Assembly: GCF_900107995.1 (NCBI RefSeq)
Contig: NZ_FNUM01000001.1
Span: 321,695 to 385,694 of the forward strand
DNA length: 64,000 nucleotides
Direction: 5' to 3'
DNA from: Alcanivorax sp. DSM 26293
GTDB taxonomy: Bacteria; Pseudomonadota; Gammaproteobacteria; Pseudomonadales; Alcanivoracaceae
The translations under genes were made by a program, and so were the position numbers. Shown piece after piece: positions 54,842 to 63,247 of this stretch. Every line of letters begins with the position of its first letter. Within the stretch, counting starts at the first letter, position 1. Below the pieces are notes generated by a model, which saw only the letters and a list, made by a program, of their open reading frames with translations, searched no databases and was not told the origin of the DNA.

Positions 54842-54876
54842 AAAAAAGCCGCGCCCTTTCGGGAGCGGCTTTTTTG
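54842..54876. terminator. bidirectional intrinsic terminator
   Basis: AAAAAAGCCGC and GCGGCTTTTTT pair around CGCCCTTTCGGGA. It lies after the diguanylate cyclase (+) and about 95 bases past the rplS stop (-). Confidence 0.92.
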
Positions 54877-54971
54877 TGTGGAGCATTCTGTTTGGCCAGA
54901 GGTCGATTTCGCATGCCCTACAGCAAAGGCTAAACCGACATTCGCTCGCGACAGAAGATACGCGCAGGATC

Positions 54972-55328
54972 TTAGCGGATTTTTTCCTTGATCCGGGCAG
55001 ACTTGCCAGAGCGGTCGCGCAGGTAGTACAGCTTGGCGCGGCTTACATCACCACGACGATTCACTTCGATGGAATCAATCAGCGGGCTGTGCAGCTGGAA
55101 TACACGCTCAACGCCCACACCGTGGGAGATTTTGCGAACGGTGAAGGCAGAGTTCAGGCCACGATTGCGACGTGCAATCACAACGCCCTGGAACGCCTGA
55201 AGACGCTCACGGCTACCTTCCTTTACTTTCACTTGCACGGTGACGGTGTCACCGGCGCCGAATTCCGGCAGATCGGATTTCAGCTGGGCTTCTTCGATGC
55301 CCTGGATAATCAGGTTCTTGCCACTCAT
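54972..55328 (-). CDS. rplS: 50S ribosomal protein L19
   Basis: 118 residues with the highly conserved [15 protein letters not shown] and [11 protein letters not shown]. It lies at the 30S-50S interface. It is the last gene of the rpsP-rimM-trmD-rplS operon, 10 bases after trmD. Confidence 0.98.
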   Translation of the reverse strand: MSGKNLIIQGIEEAQLKSDLPEFGAGDTVTVQVKVKEGSRERLQAFQGVVIARRNRGLNSAFTVRKISHGVGVERVFQLHSPLIDSIEVNRRGDVSRAKLYYLRDRSGKSARIKEKIR

Positions 55329-55338
55329 GGCAGTGCTC

Positions 55339-56121
55339 CTAGTCTGTCGTTTTTGCTGTATGCGGCGACTGCTCGGCGATGTATTCGTCCAGCAGCTGCT
55401 GCTCTTCAACGCTCAAACCCCGCGCCCGGCGGGCTTCCAGCAGGTCGGGACGCTGTTGCCAGGTCCGTCCCAGCGCCTGTTTCAGACGCCAGCGGCGAAT
55501 CAGCTCGTGATTGCCGCTCAGCAGTACCGGGGGTACTGCCTGCCCGTTGTACACCTCCGGGCGGGTGTAGTGGGGGCAATCGAGCAGGTGTTCGAATTCA
55601 CCGGAAAACGAATCCTGCTCGGCGGAATCCTGGTGTCCCAGCACTCCGGGTAACAGTCGGCTGACCGCATCGGTCAACACCAGCGCCGGCAATTCGCCGC
55701 CGCTGAGCACGTAGTCGCCGATGGAGATCTGTTCATCCACTTCCGCCTCGAGCAAACGCTCGTCTACGCCCTCATAACGCCCCGCCAGTAATACCAGACC
55801 GGGCTTTTCCGCCAACTCCGCAGCTTTCGCCTGGGTCAGCGGCTGCCCCTGGGGGGACAGATAGATCACGGTGGCCGCCGGATTGGCTGCGCGGGCCGCC
55901 TGCAGGGCTTTCGCCAGCGGCTCCACCTTCATCACCATGCCTGGGCCGCCGCCAAAGGGGCGATCGTCCACGGTACGGTGACGATCTTCGGTGAAATCCC
56001 GAGGGTTCACGGTGTCCAGCTGCAATTGGCCGTTTTCCACCGCGCGCCGGGTCACACCGAAGTCAGTAATCGCTTTTGCCATTTCCGGGAACAGGGTTAC
56101 CAGCGTCACCGAAAAAGGCAT
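55339..56121 (-). CDS. trmD: tRNA (guanine-37-N1)-methyltransferase
   Basis: 260 residues. The SPOUT knot has [13 protein letters not shown] and [20 protein letters not shown]. It adds m1G37 next to the anticodon and prevents +1 frameshifts. Its ATG directly follows the rimM TAA, so the two are translationally coupled. Confidence 0.98.
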   Translation of the reverse strand: MPFSVTLVTLFPEMAKAITDFGVTRRAVENGQLQLDTVNPRDFTEDRHRTVDDRPFGGGPGMVMKVEPLAKALQAARAANPAATVIYLSPQGQPLTQAKAAELAEKPGLVLLAGRYEGVDERLLEAEVDEQISIGDYVLSGGELPALVLTDAVSRLLPGVLGHQDSAEQDSFSGEFEHLLDCPHYTRPEVYNGQAVPPVLLSGNHELIRRWRLKQALGRTWQQRPDLLEARRARGLSVEEQQLLDEYIAEQSPHTAKTTD

Positions 56122-56661
56122 TTAAAACTCCGGATCCCAGTCCACCGTCATCCGGCCTTCGGCCAGATTCACTTCGGTGATCACATCGTCCGGCAGCCAG
56201 GGAATCAGGCGCTCGCGCCGATCCAGGCTGTTGCTGTCGCCGCGTACCGCCAGCACATCGTTGGCACCGGTTTCCAGCATGCGTACCACCTTGCCCAGGT
56301 CCATGCCGTCCACGTGATGAACACGCAGGCCGATCAGGTCGCGCCAGTAGTACTCCCCCTCCCCGGAGGTGGGAAGCAGATCACCGGGAACCCCGATGTC
56401 TTGCCCCACCAGGCTTGCCGCCGCTTCACGATCGGTGATTCCCTCGATCTGCGCGATAAGCCCCTTGCCCTGGGGGCGAAAGCCGGTCAGTTTCACCGGC
56501 TTCCAGTGGCCACCCTGTTTCAGGTGCCAGGGTTGATACTGCTGGAGGTTGTCCATGGGATCGGTATAGGAATACACCTTTACCCAGCCCTGGATGCCGT
56601 GCACCCCGAGGATGCGACCGACCACCTCCAGCTTAGAGGACACTTGCCCTCCCCCTGCCAT
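56122..56661 (-). CDS. rimM: 16S rRNA processing protein RimM
   Basis: 179 residues with the N-terminal GRILGVHGIQGWVKV beta-barrel and the PRC-barrel domain (EYYWRDLIGLRV). It binds S19 and helps mature the 30S head. The start overlaps the rpsP stop by one base (TGATG). Confidence 0.97.
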   Translation of the reverse strand: MAGGGQVSSKLEVVGRILGVHGIQGWVKVYSYTDPMDNLQQYQPWHLKQGGHWKPVKLTGFRPQGKGLIAQIEGITDREAAASLVGQDIGVPGDLLPTSGEGEYYWRDLIGLRVHHVDGMDLGKVVRMLETGANDVLAVRGDSNSLDRRERLIPWLPDDVITEVNLAEGRMTVDWDPEF

Positions 56662-56909
56662 CAGGCTTCCTTACGGGCCTGCTTAGCCAGGGATTTGACA
56701 CGGTCAGACAGCTGCGCGCCTTTGGCAACCCAGGCGTCCAGGCTTTCCAGGTTCAGCTTGAGAGGGATTTCACCGCCGCGGGCGATGGGGTTGTAGAAAC
56801 CCAGCTGCTCGATGAAACGGCCGTCACGGGCGTTACGGCTATCGGCAACAACAATGCTGTAGAACGGGCGCTTCTTGGAACCGCCACGGGCAAGACGAAT
56901 AATTACCAT
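56661..56909 (-). CDS. rpsP: 30S ribosomal protein S16
   Basis: 82 residues beginning [17 protein letters not shown], the universal S16 start. It is the first gene of the operon; its promoter should lie in the 56910-57060 gap toward ffh. Confidence 0.98.
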   Translation of the reverse strand: MVIIRLARGGSKKRPFYSIVVADSRNARDGRFIEQLGFYNPIARGGEIPLKLNLESLDAWVAKGAQLSDRVKSLAKQARKEA

Positions 56910-57076
56910 GGTTCATTTACCTTTTATCAATCCGGTTTCCCGGCCTATCTCGTGATAAGCCATCGTATCCGCTTGAAAGCCAGCCCTGACAGACAGGGAA
57001 GGCCGCGAAGGGCGCGAATTATACAGAGAGAAGCGGCAGGCAACAAGCACCACGCAACACGCTTTCTACAGCGCCC

Positions 57077-57225
57077 CTGTAGGAGTACCTCTTGAGGTGC
57101 GAACCTCGCGCAGCGAGGACATTGCCCGCAGGGCAATCAGGGCTTGCCGAACTCGACAGGTTTCTCCCCTGGGATACACACCCTCAAGGACAGTTCGCAC
57201 CTCGAGAGGTGCTCCTACAATAATA
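57077..57225. repeat. facing pair of REP-like units
   Basis: GTAGGAGTACCTCTTGAGG near 57080 faces CCTCGAGAGGTGCTCCTAC ending near 57221. Between them are further small hairpins (TTGCCCGCAGGGCAA near 57122) and CGACAGGTTT, the reverse of the ACCTGTCG module seen in the composite repeats. The whole gap 56910-57314 holds this, the rpsP promoter and the ffh terminator element; no gene is visible. Confidence 0.75.
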
Positions 57226-57249
57226 TCGGGAGCCCTACCCCCAAACGCA

Positions 57250-57314
57250 ACGCGGGCAGAGAGGCGGCTTAACCACCCACTCTGCCCGCGTGGCAGCTTG
57301 CGGCTTGCAGCTTT
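57250..57314 (-). terminator. heptad-array stem-loop after ffh
   Basis: Reading the minus strand, three 7-nt units of the CAAGCNG type (57294-57314) directly abut the ffh stop codon and lead into an 11-bp perfect stem, CTCTGCCCGCG (57280-57290) with CGCGGGCAGAG (57251-57261). Only a short T-rich tail follows. Confidence 0.75.
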
Positions 57315-58730
57315 CTACATAGGCGGCATACCGCCCGGGCCGCCCATGCCCCCCATTCCGCCAGGGCCACCGGGGCCGCCATTGCCCCCCATCATGCCTT
57401 CCATGCCCCGCATCATGTTCTTCATGCCACCCTTGGTGCGCATCTTCTTCATCATCTTGGCCATCATCTTCTGCTGTTTCATCAGACGATTCAGGGCCGG
57501 GATATCCAGGCCGGCGCCGGCGGCAATGCGCTTCTTGCGCGACCCCTTGATCAGATCCGGGTTACGGCGCTCTTTCGGGGTCATGGAGTCGATCAGCGCT
57601 TCCATGTGTTTCATCTGCTTCATGGCCGCCGGGTCCTGGGCCGCCTGCATCATGCCGCCCATACCAGGCAGCTTGTCGAGCAGGCCCGCCATGCCACCCA
57701 TGTTGCGCATCTGCTGGAACTGGTCCTTGAGGTCCTCGAAGTCCATGGCCTTGCCTTTCTTGAACTTCTTGGCAATTTTCTCGGCCTTGGACTTGTCCAG
57801 CTTGCGCTCGGCTTCTTCCACCAGGGACAGCACGTCGCCCATGCCGAGAATCCGGCTGGCGATACGGTCCGGGTGGAACGGCTCCAGGGCATCGGTCTTC
57901 TCGCCCATACCGATAAACTTGATCGGCTTGCCGGTAAGGTGGCGAACCGAGAGAGCGGCACCACCGCGGGAATCACCATCCGCCTTGGTCAGAATCACAC
58001 CGGTGAGCGGCAGGGCTTCATTGAAGGCCTGAGCCGTATTAGCAGCGTCCTGACCGGTCATGGCATCGACCACGAACAGGGTTTCCACCGGGCTGATGGC
58101 CCCGTGCAGGCGCTTGATCTCACTCATCATGTCTTCATCGACATGGAGTCGACCGGCGGTATCGACGATCAACACATCCATGTAGCGACGACGGGCTTCT
58201 TCCAGAGCGCCGTTGGCGATATCCACCGGGTCCTGATCGCCGGTGGAGGGGAAGAAGTTGGTCTCCACCTCCCCCGCCAGGGTTTTCAACTGCTCGATCG
58301 CCGCCGGGCGATACACGTCGGCGGACACCACCATGACCTTCTTCTTCTCCCGTTCCTGCAGGAAGCGGGCGAGTTTGGCCACGGAAGTGGTCTTACCGGC
58401 ACCCTGCAGGCCGGCCATCAGGATAATGGCCGGCGGCTTGGTGGCCAGGTTAAGGGCGTCATTGGCGTCGCCCATGGTGTGGACCAGCTCGTCATTGACG
58501 ATCTTCACGAATGCCTGGCCGGGATTCAGGCTCTTCAGGACTTCCTGGCCCAGGGCCTTTTCTTTCACCTGTTCGACAAACTCTTTCACTACTGGCAAAG
58601 CCACATCGGCCTCCAGCAGTGCCTTGCGCACTTCGCGCAGGGTGTCGCGGATATTGTCTTCGGTCAGTGAGCCCTGACCTGCCAGGTTTTTAAGCGACGA
58701 TCCCAACCGGTCGGTGAGATTCTCGAACAT
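57315..58730 (-). CDS. ffh: signal recognition particle protein Ffh
   Basis: 471 residues from the ATG at 58730 (GGAGG upstream). The N and G domains carry GLQGAGKTTSVAKLA (P-loop), DTAGRLHVD and TKADGDSRGGA; the methionine-rich M domain (about 330-440) binds 4.5S RNA and signal peptides. The C-terminus ends in a Gly-Met-Pro-rich tail of about 25 residues. It targets inner-membrane proteins to FtsY and SecYEG. It is divergent from ypjD, the usual arrangement in Pseudomonas-like genomes. Confidence 0.97.
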   Translation of the reverse strand: MFENLTDRLGSSLKNLAGQGSLTEDNIRDTLREVRKALLEADVALPVVKEFVEQVKEKALGQEVLKSLNPGQAFVKIVNDELVHTMGDANDALNLATKPPAIILMAGLQGAGKTTSVAKLARFLQEREKKKVMVVSADVYRPAAIEQLKTLAGEVETNFFPSTGDQDPVDIANGALEEARRRYMDVLIVDTAGRLHVDEDMMSEIKRLHGAISPVETLFVVDAMTGQDAANTAQAFNEALPLTGVILTKADGDSRGGAALSVRHLTGKPIKFIGMGEKTDALEPFHPDRIASRILGMGDVLSLVEEAERKLDKSKAEKIAKKFKKGKAMDFEDLKDQFQQMRNMGGMAGLLDKLPGMGGMMQAAQDPAAMKQMKHMEALIDSMTPKERRNPDLIKGSRKKRIAAGAGLDIPALNRLMKQQKMMAKMMKKMRTKGGMKNMMRGMEGMMGGNGGPGGPGGMGGMGGPGGMPPM

Positions 58731-58936
58731 GGGGTTACCTCCAAATACACCGTGTCTGCGGCTGGCCTTCGCCACCGCAGGGACAGGGGCGCGATTATAG
58801 CCTTCCTTGACCGCCAACGTCATGGGGCAGACACCGGCAGAAAATGAGAATGATTGTTGATAGTCAAGTTATGCCTATGCCAGACTTCAGCGGCCCGCCA
58901 CTTTATTCGGGTAATGACGACGGATAACAACGACCT

Positions 58937-59737
58937 ATGAACCTTTCCGTGATCAGTGGTTTTGCCGCCTTTGCCCTGTATCTGGTTGCTTGCCTGATCC
59001 TTTACCGGCAGTACCGCGGGCAACAGCGCCCTTCCCGGGTCTCCGTGCTGCTCCCCGGGAGTCTGGCCGTGCTGGCCCATGGACTCTGCCTGTGGCAAAT
59101 CATCCTGACTCCCCAGGGGCTGCAACTGGGCGTGTTTCCGGTGGCGTCCACGGTGGCTTTCACCGGCGCTATCGTGGTGCTGCTTTCCAGCCTCTATCGA
59201 CCCTTCGAGTGGATTTCTGCGCTGGTCTATCCCTTTGCGGCACTGACTATCCCCGCCATGCTCTGGGTCAACACAGGTTATATCGCCCACCCCCTGGCCC
59301 ACGGCCTGGGGGTGCATGTGCTGTTTTCCATTCTTGCCTACGCCGTGTTGGCCATTGCCGCCTGCCAGGCGGTACTGCTGTGGGTGCAGGACCGGCAGTT
59401 GAAGAGCGGCCATATCCGCGGCGTGATGCGGGTTTTTCCGCCCATCCAGGTGATGGAATCCATGCTGTTCGAAGCCATCTGGCTGGGGCAGATCCTGCTT
59501 ACCGTGGCGATCTTCAGTGGCTTCCTTTACGTGGACAACCTGTTCGCGCAGAACCTGGCACACAAGAGCATCCTGACGCTGGTGTCCTGGGTGGTATTCG
59601 CGATCCTGCTCACCGGCCGCTATTTGCGCGGCTGGCGGGGGCGCACTGCTATTCGCTTTACGCTGGGTGGTTTCGCGGTGCTGCTGGTAGCCTTCTTCGG
59701 CAGCCAGCTGGTGCTGGAATTTATTCTCAAGCGGTGA
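58937..59737 (+). CDS. ypjD: cytochrome c assembly (CcsA-like) family protein YpjD
   Basis: 266 residues with eight membrane helices and the family histidines and Trp in the HGLGVHVLFSILAYAVLAIA helices. It resembles the CcsA/CcmC heme-handling fold. The conserved position between ffh and corB in gammaproteobacteria supports the name; the biochemical role is not established. A heptad terminator begins 8 bases after the stop. Confidence 0.9.
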   Translation: MNLSVISGFAAFALYLVACLILYRQYRGQQRPSRVSVLLPGSLAVLAHGLCLWQIILTPQGLQLGVFPVASTVAFTGAIVVLLSSLYRPFEWISALVYPFAALTIPAMLWVNTGYIAHPLAHGLGVHVLFSILAYAVLAIAACQAVLLWVQDRQLKSGHIRGVMRVFPPIQVMESMLFEAIWLGQILLTVAIFSGFLYVDNLFAQNLAHKSILTLVSWVVFAILLTGRYLRGWRGRTAIRFTLGGFAVLLVAFFGSQLVLEFILKR

Positions 59738-59741
59738 GGCA

Positions 59742-60068
59742 GCAACAAGCCTCAAGCCACAAGCTGCAACGCGGGCTGGGCCGTGCTGATCGGATAGTGC
59801 CTTGCTCGCGTTTTTATAAAAGCTGTCCGTAGGAGCGTCGCTCGCGGCGCGATTCGGCGTTGATTGTGGCAACGCATTGCCGGGAAACCTGTCGAGCTCT
59901 GATATTCCTGATCGCCCTGCGGGCGATTTCCGCGCAAACGCGGTTCGCATGTCGCAGATCCCCCATGGGGGACAAGCATGGATTATTCGCTTTGCTCACC
60001 CTTCGGGCCGCACTGCACTACGTGCGTTACTCCGCTGCGCTGCGTTCCTGCAGCGGCTTCGTAGGAAC
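59742..60068. repeat. composite intergenic repeat, copy 3
   Basis: CAAGCCT-type heptads (59746-59773) lead to a stem AACGCGGGC/GCTCGCGTT (59768-59810, one G-U pair) and a T run, making a terminator for ypjD. Then follow a REP-like unit (59830-59858), the ACCTGTCGAG double-hairpin module (about 59888-59950) and a long tail ending GGCTTCGTAG near 60063. It shares the order and much sequence with copies at 15949 and 26497. No gene lies in 59738-60143. Confidence 0.8.
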
Positions 60069-60143
60069 GCAGCGCGCTGCTTGACACCTCCAGCCCCCAG
60101 CCCGAACAATAGCGGGCCGATTGGCGGATAAACGATATTTCCT

Positions 60144-61400
60144 TTGGATACCTACTCTGACGGGTGGCTGATAGGCGCCCTGATTGCCCTGATTCTTGGC
60201 TCTGCCTTCTTCTCCAGCAGTGAAACCGGCATGGTGGCGATCAACCGCTACCGACTGCGTCATCTGGCCCGCCAGGGTAACAAGGCCGCTTCCCGGGTGG
60301 AGGGGCTGCTCAAGCGTACCGATCGGCTCTTGTCCGTCATCCTGATCGGTAACAATTTCGTCAATAATTTCGCTGCTACTGTGGCCGCCATTCTGGCGAT
60401 CCGCTGGCTGGGCGACAGCGGGGCTGCGGTGGCGCCGGTGGTGATCACGATCATCATGCTGGTGTTTGCCGAAATTACCCCGAAGACCTATGCAGCCATG
60501 AAGCCCGAGCGCGTGGCCTTCCCCGCCAGTGTGCTGCTGAAACCCTTGCAGGTGCTGCTTGCCCCCCTGGTGTGGATGGTCAACGGCGTCAGCATGATGC
60601 TGCTGCGGCTGGGCGGCATCCGTCCCCATGACCAGGACGACGATCACCTGAGTCCGGAGGAGCTGCGTACCGTGGTCAATGAAGCCGGCGGCCTGATCCC
60701 GGAAAATCACCAGAAGATGCTGCTCAATATCCTCGACCTGGAAACGGTGACCGTGGAAGACATCATGGTGCCCCGCAACGAGATGGTGGGTATTGATCTC
60801 GAGGATGACATGCACGAGATCCTCACCACCCTGCGCGCCAGCCAGCACACCCGCCTGCCGGTTTTCAACGGTGACCCGAACAACATGATTGGCCTGCTCC
60901 ACCTGCGCAAGCTCAGCCGCTTGTTGCTCAAGGATGACATCAACAAGGCAGAGCTGATGCAGCACACAGTGGAGCCCTACTTTGTCCCCGAGGGTACCTC
61001 CCTGCACCAGCAGCTGATCAACTTCCAGAATGCCAAACGCCGTATCGGCATCGTGGTGGATGAATACGGCGATGTGCTCGGCCTGGTGACCCTGGAAGAC
61101 ATTCTCGAAGAGATCGTCGGCGAATTCACCACCGACCTGGCCGCCAGCAGTCCGGACATCCACCCCCAGGACGACGACAGCTATGTCATCGATGGCTCCG
61201 CCACTCTGCGCGAAATCAACCGCAGCCTGGACTGGGAACTGCCCACCGATGGACCCAAGACCCTCAATGGCCTGATTCTGGAATACCTGCAGGACATCCC
61301 CGATGCCAACATTTCGATAAAGATCGATCAATACCAGATCGAGATCCTGCAGGTGAAGGACAATATGGTGAAGGCGGTGAAGGCCAGGAAAGCAGGGTAA
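60144..61400 (+). CDS. corB: HlyC/CorC-family (CorB/YfjD) membrane protein
   Basis: 418 residues: a DUF21 membrane domain (about 1-190, SETGMVAINRYRLRHL, EITPKTYAAM), two CBS domains (about 200-320, MVPRNEMVGI) and a CorC-HlyC domain at the end (VIDGSATLREINR). Family members transport Mg2+ or regulate its efflux. The start is a TTG at 60144; no ATG fits. Heptads begin immediately after the stop codon. Confidence 0.93.
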   Translation: MDTYSDGWLIGALIALILGSAFFSSSETGMVAINRYRLRHLARQGNKAASRVEGLLKRTDRLLSVILIGNNFVNNFAATVAAILAIRWLGDSGAAVAPVVITIIMLVFAEITPKTYAAMKPERVAFPASVLLKPLQVLLAPLVWMVNGVSMMLLRLGGIRPHDQDDDHLSPEELRTVVNEAGGLIPENHQKMLLNILDLETVTVEDIMVPRNEMVGIDLEDDMHEILTTLRASQHTRLPVFNGDPNNMIGLLHLRKLSRLLLKDDINKAELMQHTVEPYFVPEGTSLHQQLINFQNAKRRIGIVVDEYGDVLGLVTLEDILEEIVGEFTTDLAASSPDIHPQDDDSYVIDGSATLREINRSLDWELPTDGPKTLNGLILEYLQDIPDANISIKIDQYQIEILQVKDNMVKAVKARKAG

Positions 61401-61566
61401 GTTGACAGTTGATAGTGGACAGTTGACAGCGTCGCGATAAAGGGTACTTTGAACTGAAACGCAAGAGGCCGCGCCCATGCTTTGTACGCGGCCTCTTGCG
61501 TTTCAGTTCAAAGCTAACTCGGAACGCGTAGCTGTCAACTGTCCACTATCAACTGTCAACTGCCCT
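61401..61566. repeat. bidirectional heptad/stem-loop element between corB and patatin
   Basis: Two perfect nested inverted repeats. The outer arms are 30 bases each (61401-61430 and 61531-61560), made of four 7-nt units of GTTGACA type plus GC. The inner arms are 27 bases each (61447-61473 and 61487-61513) with a 13-base loop. The left outer arm directly abuts the corB stop; the right one ends 6 bases from the patatin stop. Confidence 0.92.
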
Positions 61567-62493
61567 TCAAACCCTATCCGCTACCGGTGAGCCCACCCAG
61601 GCGAGGATGTCGGCTTCATAGCGTTTAACCAGCGAACGCCCCTCTTCGATGGCTTCCTTGGCGCGATGAAAATCCATCAGCGCAAAATCCTCCAGCAAGG
61701 GCACCAAGGTGACTTCCGGCGGATCACCAGCCATTCGAGAACGGGTGATGCGGTCCTGCATGATATTGATACTGGACGCCACCACATCAAAGAAACCCGG
61801 GTCTTCATCGTCTTCGGAGATGAAGTAACCCATCATCTTGTGCCAGATGCTGCGCTCTTCGTCACTGCCGTCTTCCCCTTCGGCCTGGGTGCGGGTATCC
61901 CGGGACAGGTGGGCGCCAACCAGCTGGGCATTGAGGTTCACGGCGATGACCACATCCGCCCCCATGGCACGGGCGGCAGACACCGGTACCGGGTTGACCA
62001 GGCCCCCATCCAGCATCCAGCGACCCTGCATTTTTACCGGAGAGAACAACCCCGGCAGTGCACAGGATGCCCGGGCGGCATCCAGCATGGTGCCTTTGGT
62101 GATCCAGATTTCCCGGCCACTCTTCATGTCCGTGGCCACAGTCACCAGCTTTTTCTCCAGGGTTTCAATATCCGGGTTGTCATGATGCTCACGAAAGAAA
62201 TTAAACAATTTCTCCCCCTTCACCATGCCCCCAGACAGACTGATATCCAGCAGCCCGAACACATCCTTGACGGTGAGCGACTGCACCCAGTCAGCGAATT
62301 CATTCAGCGTGTTGGTAACGTAGGCACCCCCCACCAGCGCACCAATGGAGGTCCCTGCCACCACCTGGGGCTGTACGCCGATTTCCTCCAATCCCTGGAT
62401 CACACCGATGTGGGCCCAGCCCCGGGCAGAACCACTGCCCAGCGCCAAACCGACCACCGGCTTGTGAGGCGCCTGATCATGAATATTCGTCAT
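61567..62493 (-). CDS. patatin-like phospholipase (RssA/NTE family)
   Basis: 308 residues. It has the Ser-Asp dyad hydrolase: oxyanion glycine loop GSGSARGWAHIGV, nucleophile GTSIG (Ser in VVAGTSIGALVGG) and DGGLVNPVPV with the Asp. Family members (RssA, YchK) are cytoplasmic lysophospholipase-like proteins. It is the third gene of an operon; its ATG overlaps the DUF1289 stop (ATGA). Confidence 0.92.
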   Translation of the reverse strand: MTNIHDQAPHKPVVGLALGSGSARGWAHIGVIQGLEEIGVQPQVVAGTSIGALVGGAYVTNTLNEFADWVQSLTVKDVFGLLDISLSGGMVKGEKLFNFFREHHDNPDIETLEKKLVTVATDMKSGREIWITKGTMLDAARASCALPGLFSPVKMQGRWMLDGGLVNPVPVSAARAMGADVVIAVNLNAQLVGAHLSRDTRTQAEGEDGSDEERSIWHKMMGYFISEDDEDPGFFDVVASSINIMQDRITRSRMAGDPPEVTLVPLLEDFALMDFHRAKEAIEEGRSLVKRYEADILAWVGSPVADRV

Positions 62494-62696
62494 GATGAAC
62501 TCTTCTCCTTGCGAACCACACAGGGCGCCGGCTCGCCGTTCATGCGTTGCTCGATACGACGAAACACTTCCCGCTTTTCTTCATCGGAAAGCAGCCCCCA
62601 GATGGAAATCTCTCCACCACTGCGGAAACAGCCCACGCAGATATCATTTTCATCCAGCGCGCAGATAGAAACGCAGGGGGATATCAACTGGCTCAT
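62490..62696 (-). CDS. DUF1289 protein
   Basis: 68 residues with the family cysteine pattern SPCVSICALDENDICVGCFR (three Cys, likely metal or Fe-S) and the EIxxW element (EISIWGLLSDEEK). The function is unknown. The ATG at 62696 overlaps the end of the gamma carbonic anhydrase gene by 4 bases, and the stop overlaps the patatin start. Confidence 0.9.
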   Translation of the reverse strand: MSQLISPCVSICALDENDICVGCFRSGGEISIWGLLSDEEKREVFRRIEQRMNGEPAPCVVRKEKSSS

Positions 62697-63229
62697 GACG
62701 AAAACCGTTCGTCCACTTCCAGGTGCTCGCTGAATTCCTTGGCATGGGCCACATAATGCATGCTGCTCATGGTCAGCATGGCCTTGTGGCCGTCGGTGAT
62801 TTCCTTGACCACCTTGGCCGGGGAACCCATCACCAGGGAATTGTCGGGAATCTTCATCCCTTCCGGCACCAGGGAGTTGGCACCTATGATGCAATTCTTG
62901 CCCACCACCGCCTTGTTCAGAACCACCGCATTGATACCAATCAGGCTGTTGTCGCCAATGGTGCAGCCGTGCAGCATCACCTTATGCCCCACCGTCACAT
63001 CACGGCCAATTTTCATGGGCACGCCGGGGTCCACATGCAGTACCGCACCGTCCTGGATATTGGTGTTTTCGCCAATCTCGATCACATCATTATCAGCGCG
63101 CAATACCGCGTTGAACCAGATGCTGGTGTTGGCTTCCATGATTACCGAACCGATTACGGTAGCGTTGTCCGCGATCCAGTGGCCGGCGCCCCGTTGTTCC
63201 AGTTGCCGGCTGCCAATTTTATAAATCAT
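62693..63229 (-). CDS. gamma carbonic anhydrase-like hexapeptide protein
   Basis: 178 residues with a left-handed beta-helix of hexapeptide repeats (VIGSVIMEANTSIWFNAVLRAD, DGAVLHVDPGVPMKIG, VGHKVMLHGCTIGD). The metal-binding His residues of the gamma-CA/YrdA/PaaY group are in VDPG (HVDPG), TVGHKV and LHGC. It may hydrate CO2 or act as a thioesterase-like enzyme, as PaaY does. It heads a three-gene operon with DUF1289 and the patatin gene. Confidence 0.92.
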   Translation of the reverse strand: MIYKIGSRQLEQRGAGHWIADNATVIGSVIMEANTSIWFNAVLRADNDVIEIGENTNIQDGAVLHVDPGVPMKIGRDVTVGHKVMLHGCTIGDNSLIGINAVVLNKAVVGKNCIIGANSLVPEGMKIPDNSLVMGSPAKVVKEITDGHKAMLTMSSMHYVAHAKEFSEHLEVDERFSS

Positions 63230-63247
63230 CAGTGCTTTCCTTCGTTG

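Noticed and set aside
61401-61566. Heptad arrays considered as a CRISPR array
   Set aside because: The 7-nt units are contiguous without spacers and sit in inverted arms; no cas genes are present.
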